From Siphonodentalium dalli (taxonomy: Eukaryota > Mollusca > Scaphopoda > Gadilida > Siphonodentaliidae), in the NCBI GenBank assembly GCA_032622095.1, contig CP136069.1, positions 3,013,462 to 3,077,461 of the forward strand: a stretch of DNA of 64,000 bases, read 5' to 3'. The position numbers were made by a program, and so were the translations under genes. Positions 63,826 through 64,000 of this stretch are shown in pieces. The first letter of the stretch is position 1. Each line of letters begins with the position of its first letter. The notes under the pieces were generated by a model. That model saw nothing but the letters and a program-made list of their open reading frames with translations. It ran no database searches and was not told where the DNA came from.

Positions 63826-64000
63826 TAGTGTAAGGTTTTTCTCCTCGAGTGAGATGTGGAAGATAATTTTTACGAGGTGTTAGCGGAGTGAAAATAATGC
63901 TCGCATCTCAAGAACGAGCAGTTACATGTAACTGTTGTGTTTATTATATATTCTATGTCAGTTTGTTACGACCCAGACCACAATGAAACACACGATTAGA

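Overview
This window looks like repeat-dominated intergenic or intronic DNA from an animal, most likely a bivalve mollusc or a related lophotrochozoan. The basis is AT-rich sequence with many tacatgta words, spliceosomal exon signals, a tRNA-derived SINE, a LINE fragment and a dense mix of foldback MITEs and minisatellites. No bacterial operon, CRISPR array, rRNA gene or functional tRNA gene was seen. The species assignment is inference. I found one well-supported exon, 22,007-22,136 on the minus strand, with a decayed tandem copy beside it, plus one weaker candidate terminal exon near 29.9-30.0 kb. The long apparent open frames at 24.7-26.1, 39.3-39.7 and 61.5-62.2 kb are translations of minisatellites whose period is a multiple of three.

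Families as named here. HP67: a roughly 67-bp hairpin built on CATTCTCTTATATATGCGAG and its reverse complement, present about 45 times. A1 (ends TTAACCCTTTGAGTGCCAGG) and A2 (ends TTAACCCTTTACCCAACA) are TTAA-flanked, piggyBac-like non-autonomous elements carrying one or two HP67 hairpins. A3 and A4 also carry HP67 but have other ends. L: 85-110 bp hairpins with a GTGTCGTCTGCTC core, often starting TTAACCC. B: a TA-flanked, mariner-like foldback with ends CAGTAATGCCC. C: a foldback built from the arm CAGAATGAGGTCCCCAGAGG. P, Q and R: further dispersed elements with two or more copies here. K68: a 68-bp satellite present in three arrays.

Layout. 0-4 kb: A1, A4, C, Q, A3. 5.1-8.4 kb: a 34-bp satellite. 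9.8-10.8 kb: K68 with a SINE insertion. 11.3-13.3 kb: B, C, P. 14.6-15.7 kb: A1 and K68. 16-21.7 kb: A, B and C elements. 21.7-22.1 kb: the exon and its broken duplicate. 22.4-23.5 kb: an L tandem array with a hAT-like insertion. 24.0-25.9 kb: a LINE reverse-transcriptase tail split by an A2 element and by a 24-bp minisatellite that grew inside it. 26-40 kb: nested MITEs. 40.4-45.2 kb: a 4.8-kb foldback. 46.6-50.7 kb: four tandem arrays. 50.9-60 kb: chimeric A2/A3 elements, the third K68 array and nested A/B/R elements. 60.2-62.6 kb: P with a 15-bp minisatellite.

The nesting gives relative ages. B elements are repeatedly hit by A1 and A2 at the same internal TTAA. A1 and A2 also interrupt R and the LINE. 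The SINE interrupts K68, and the foldback interrupts a C element. The most unusual theme is modular sharing: one hairpin cassette, HP67, sits inside several element families with different termini, and at least two elements look like A2/A3 hybrids.
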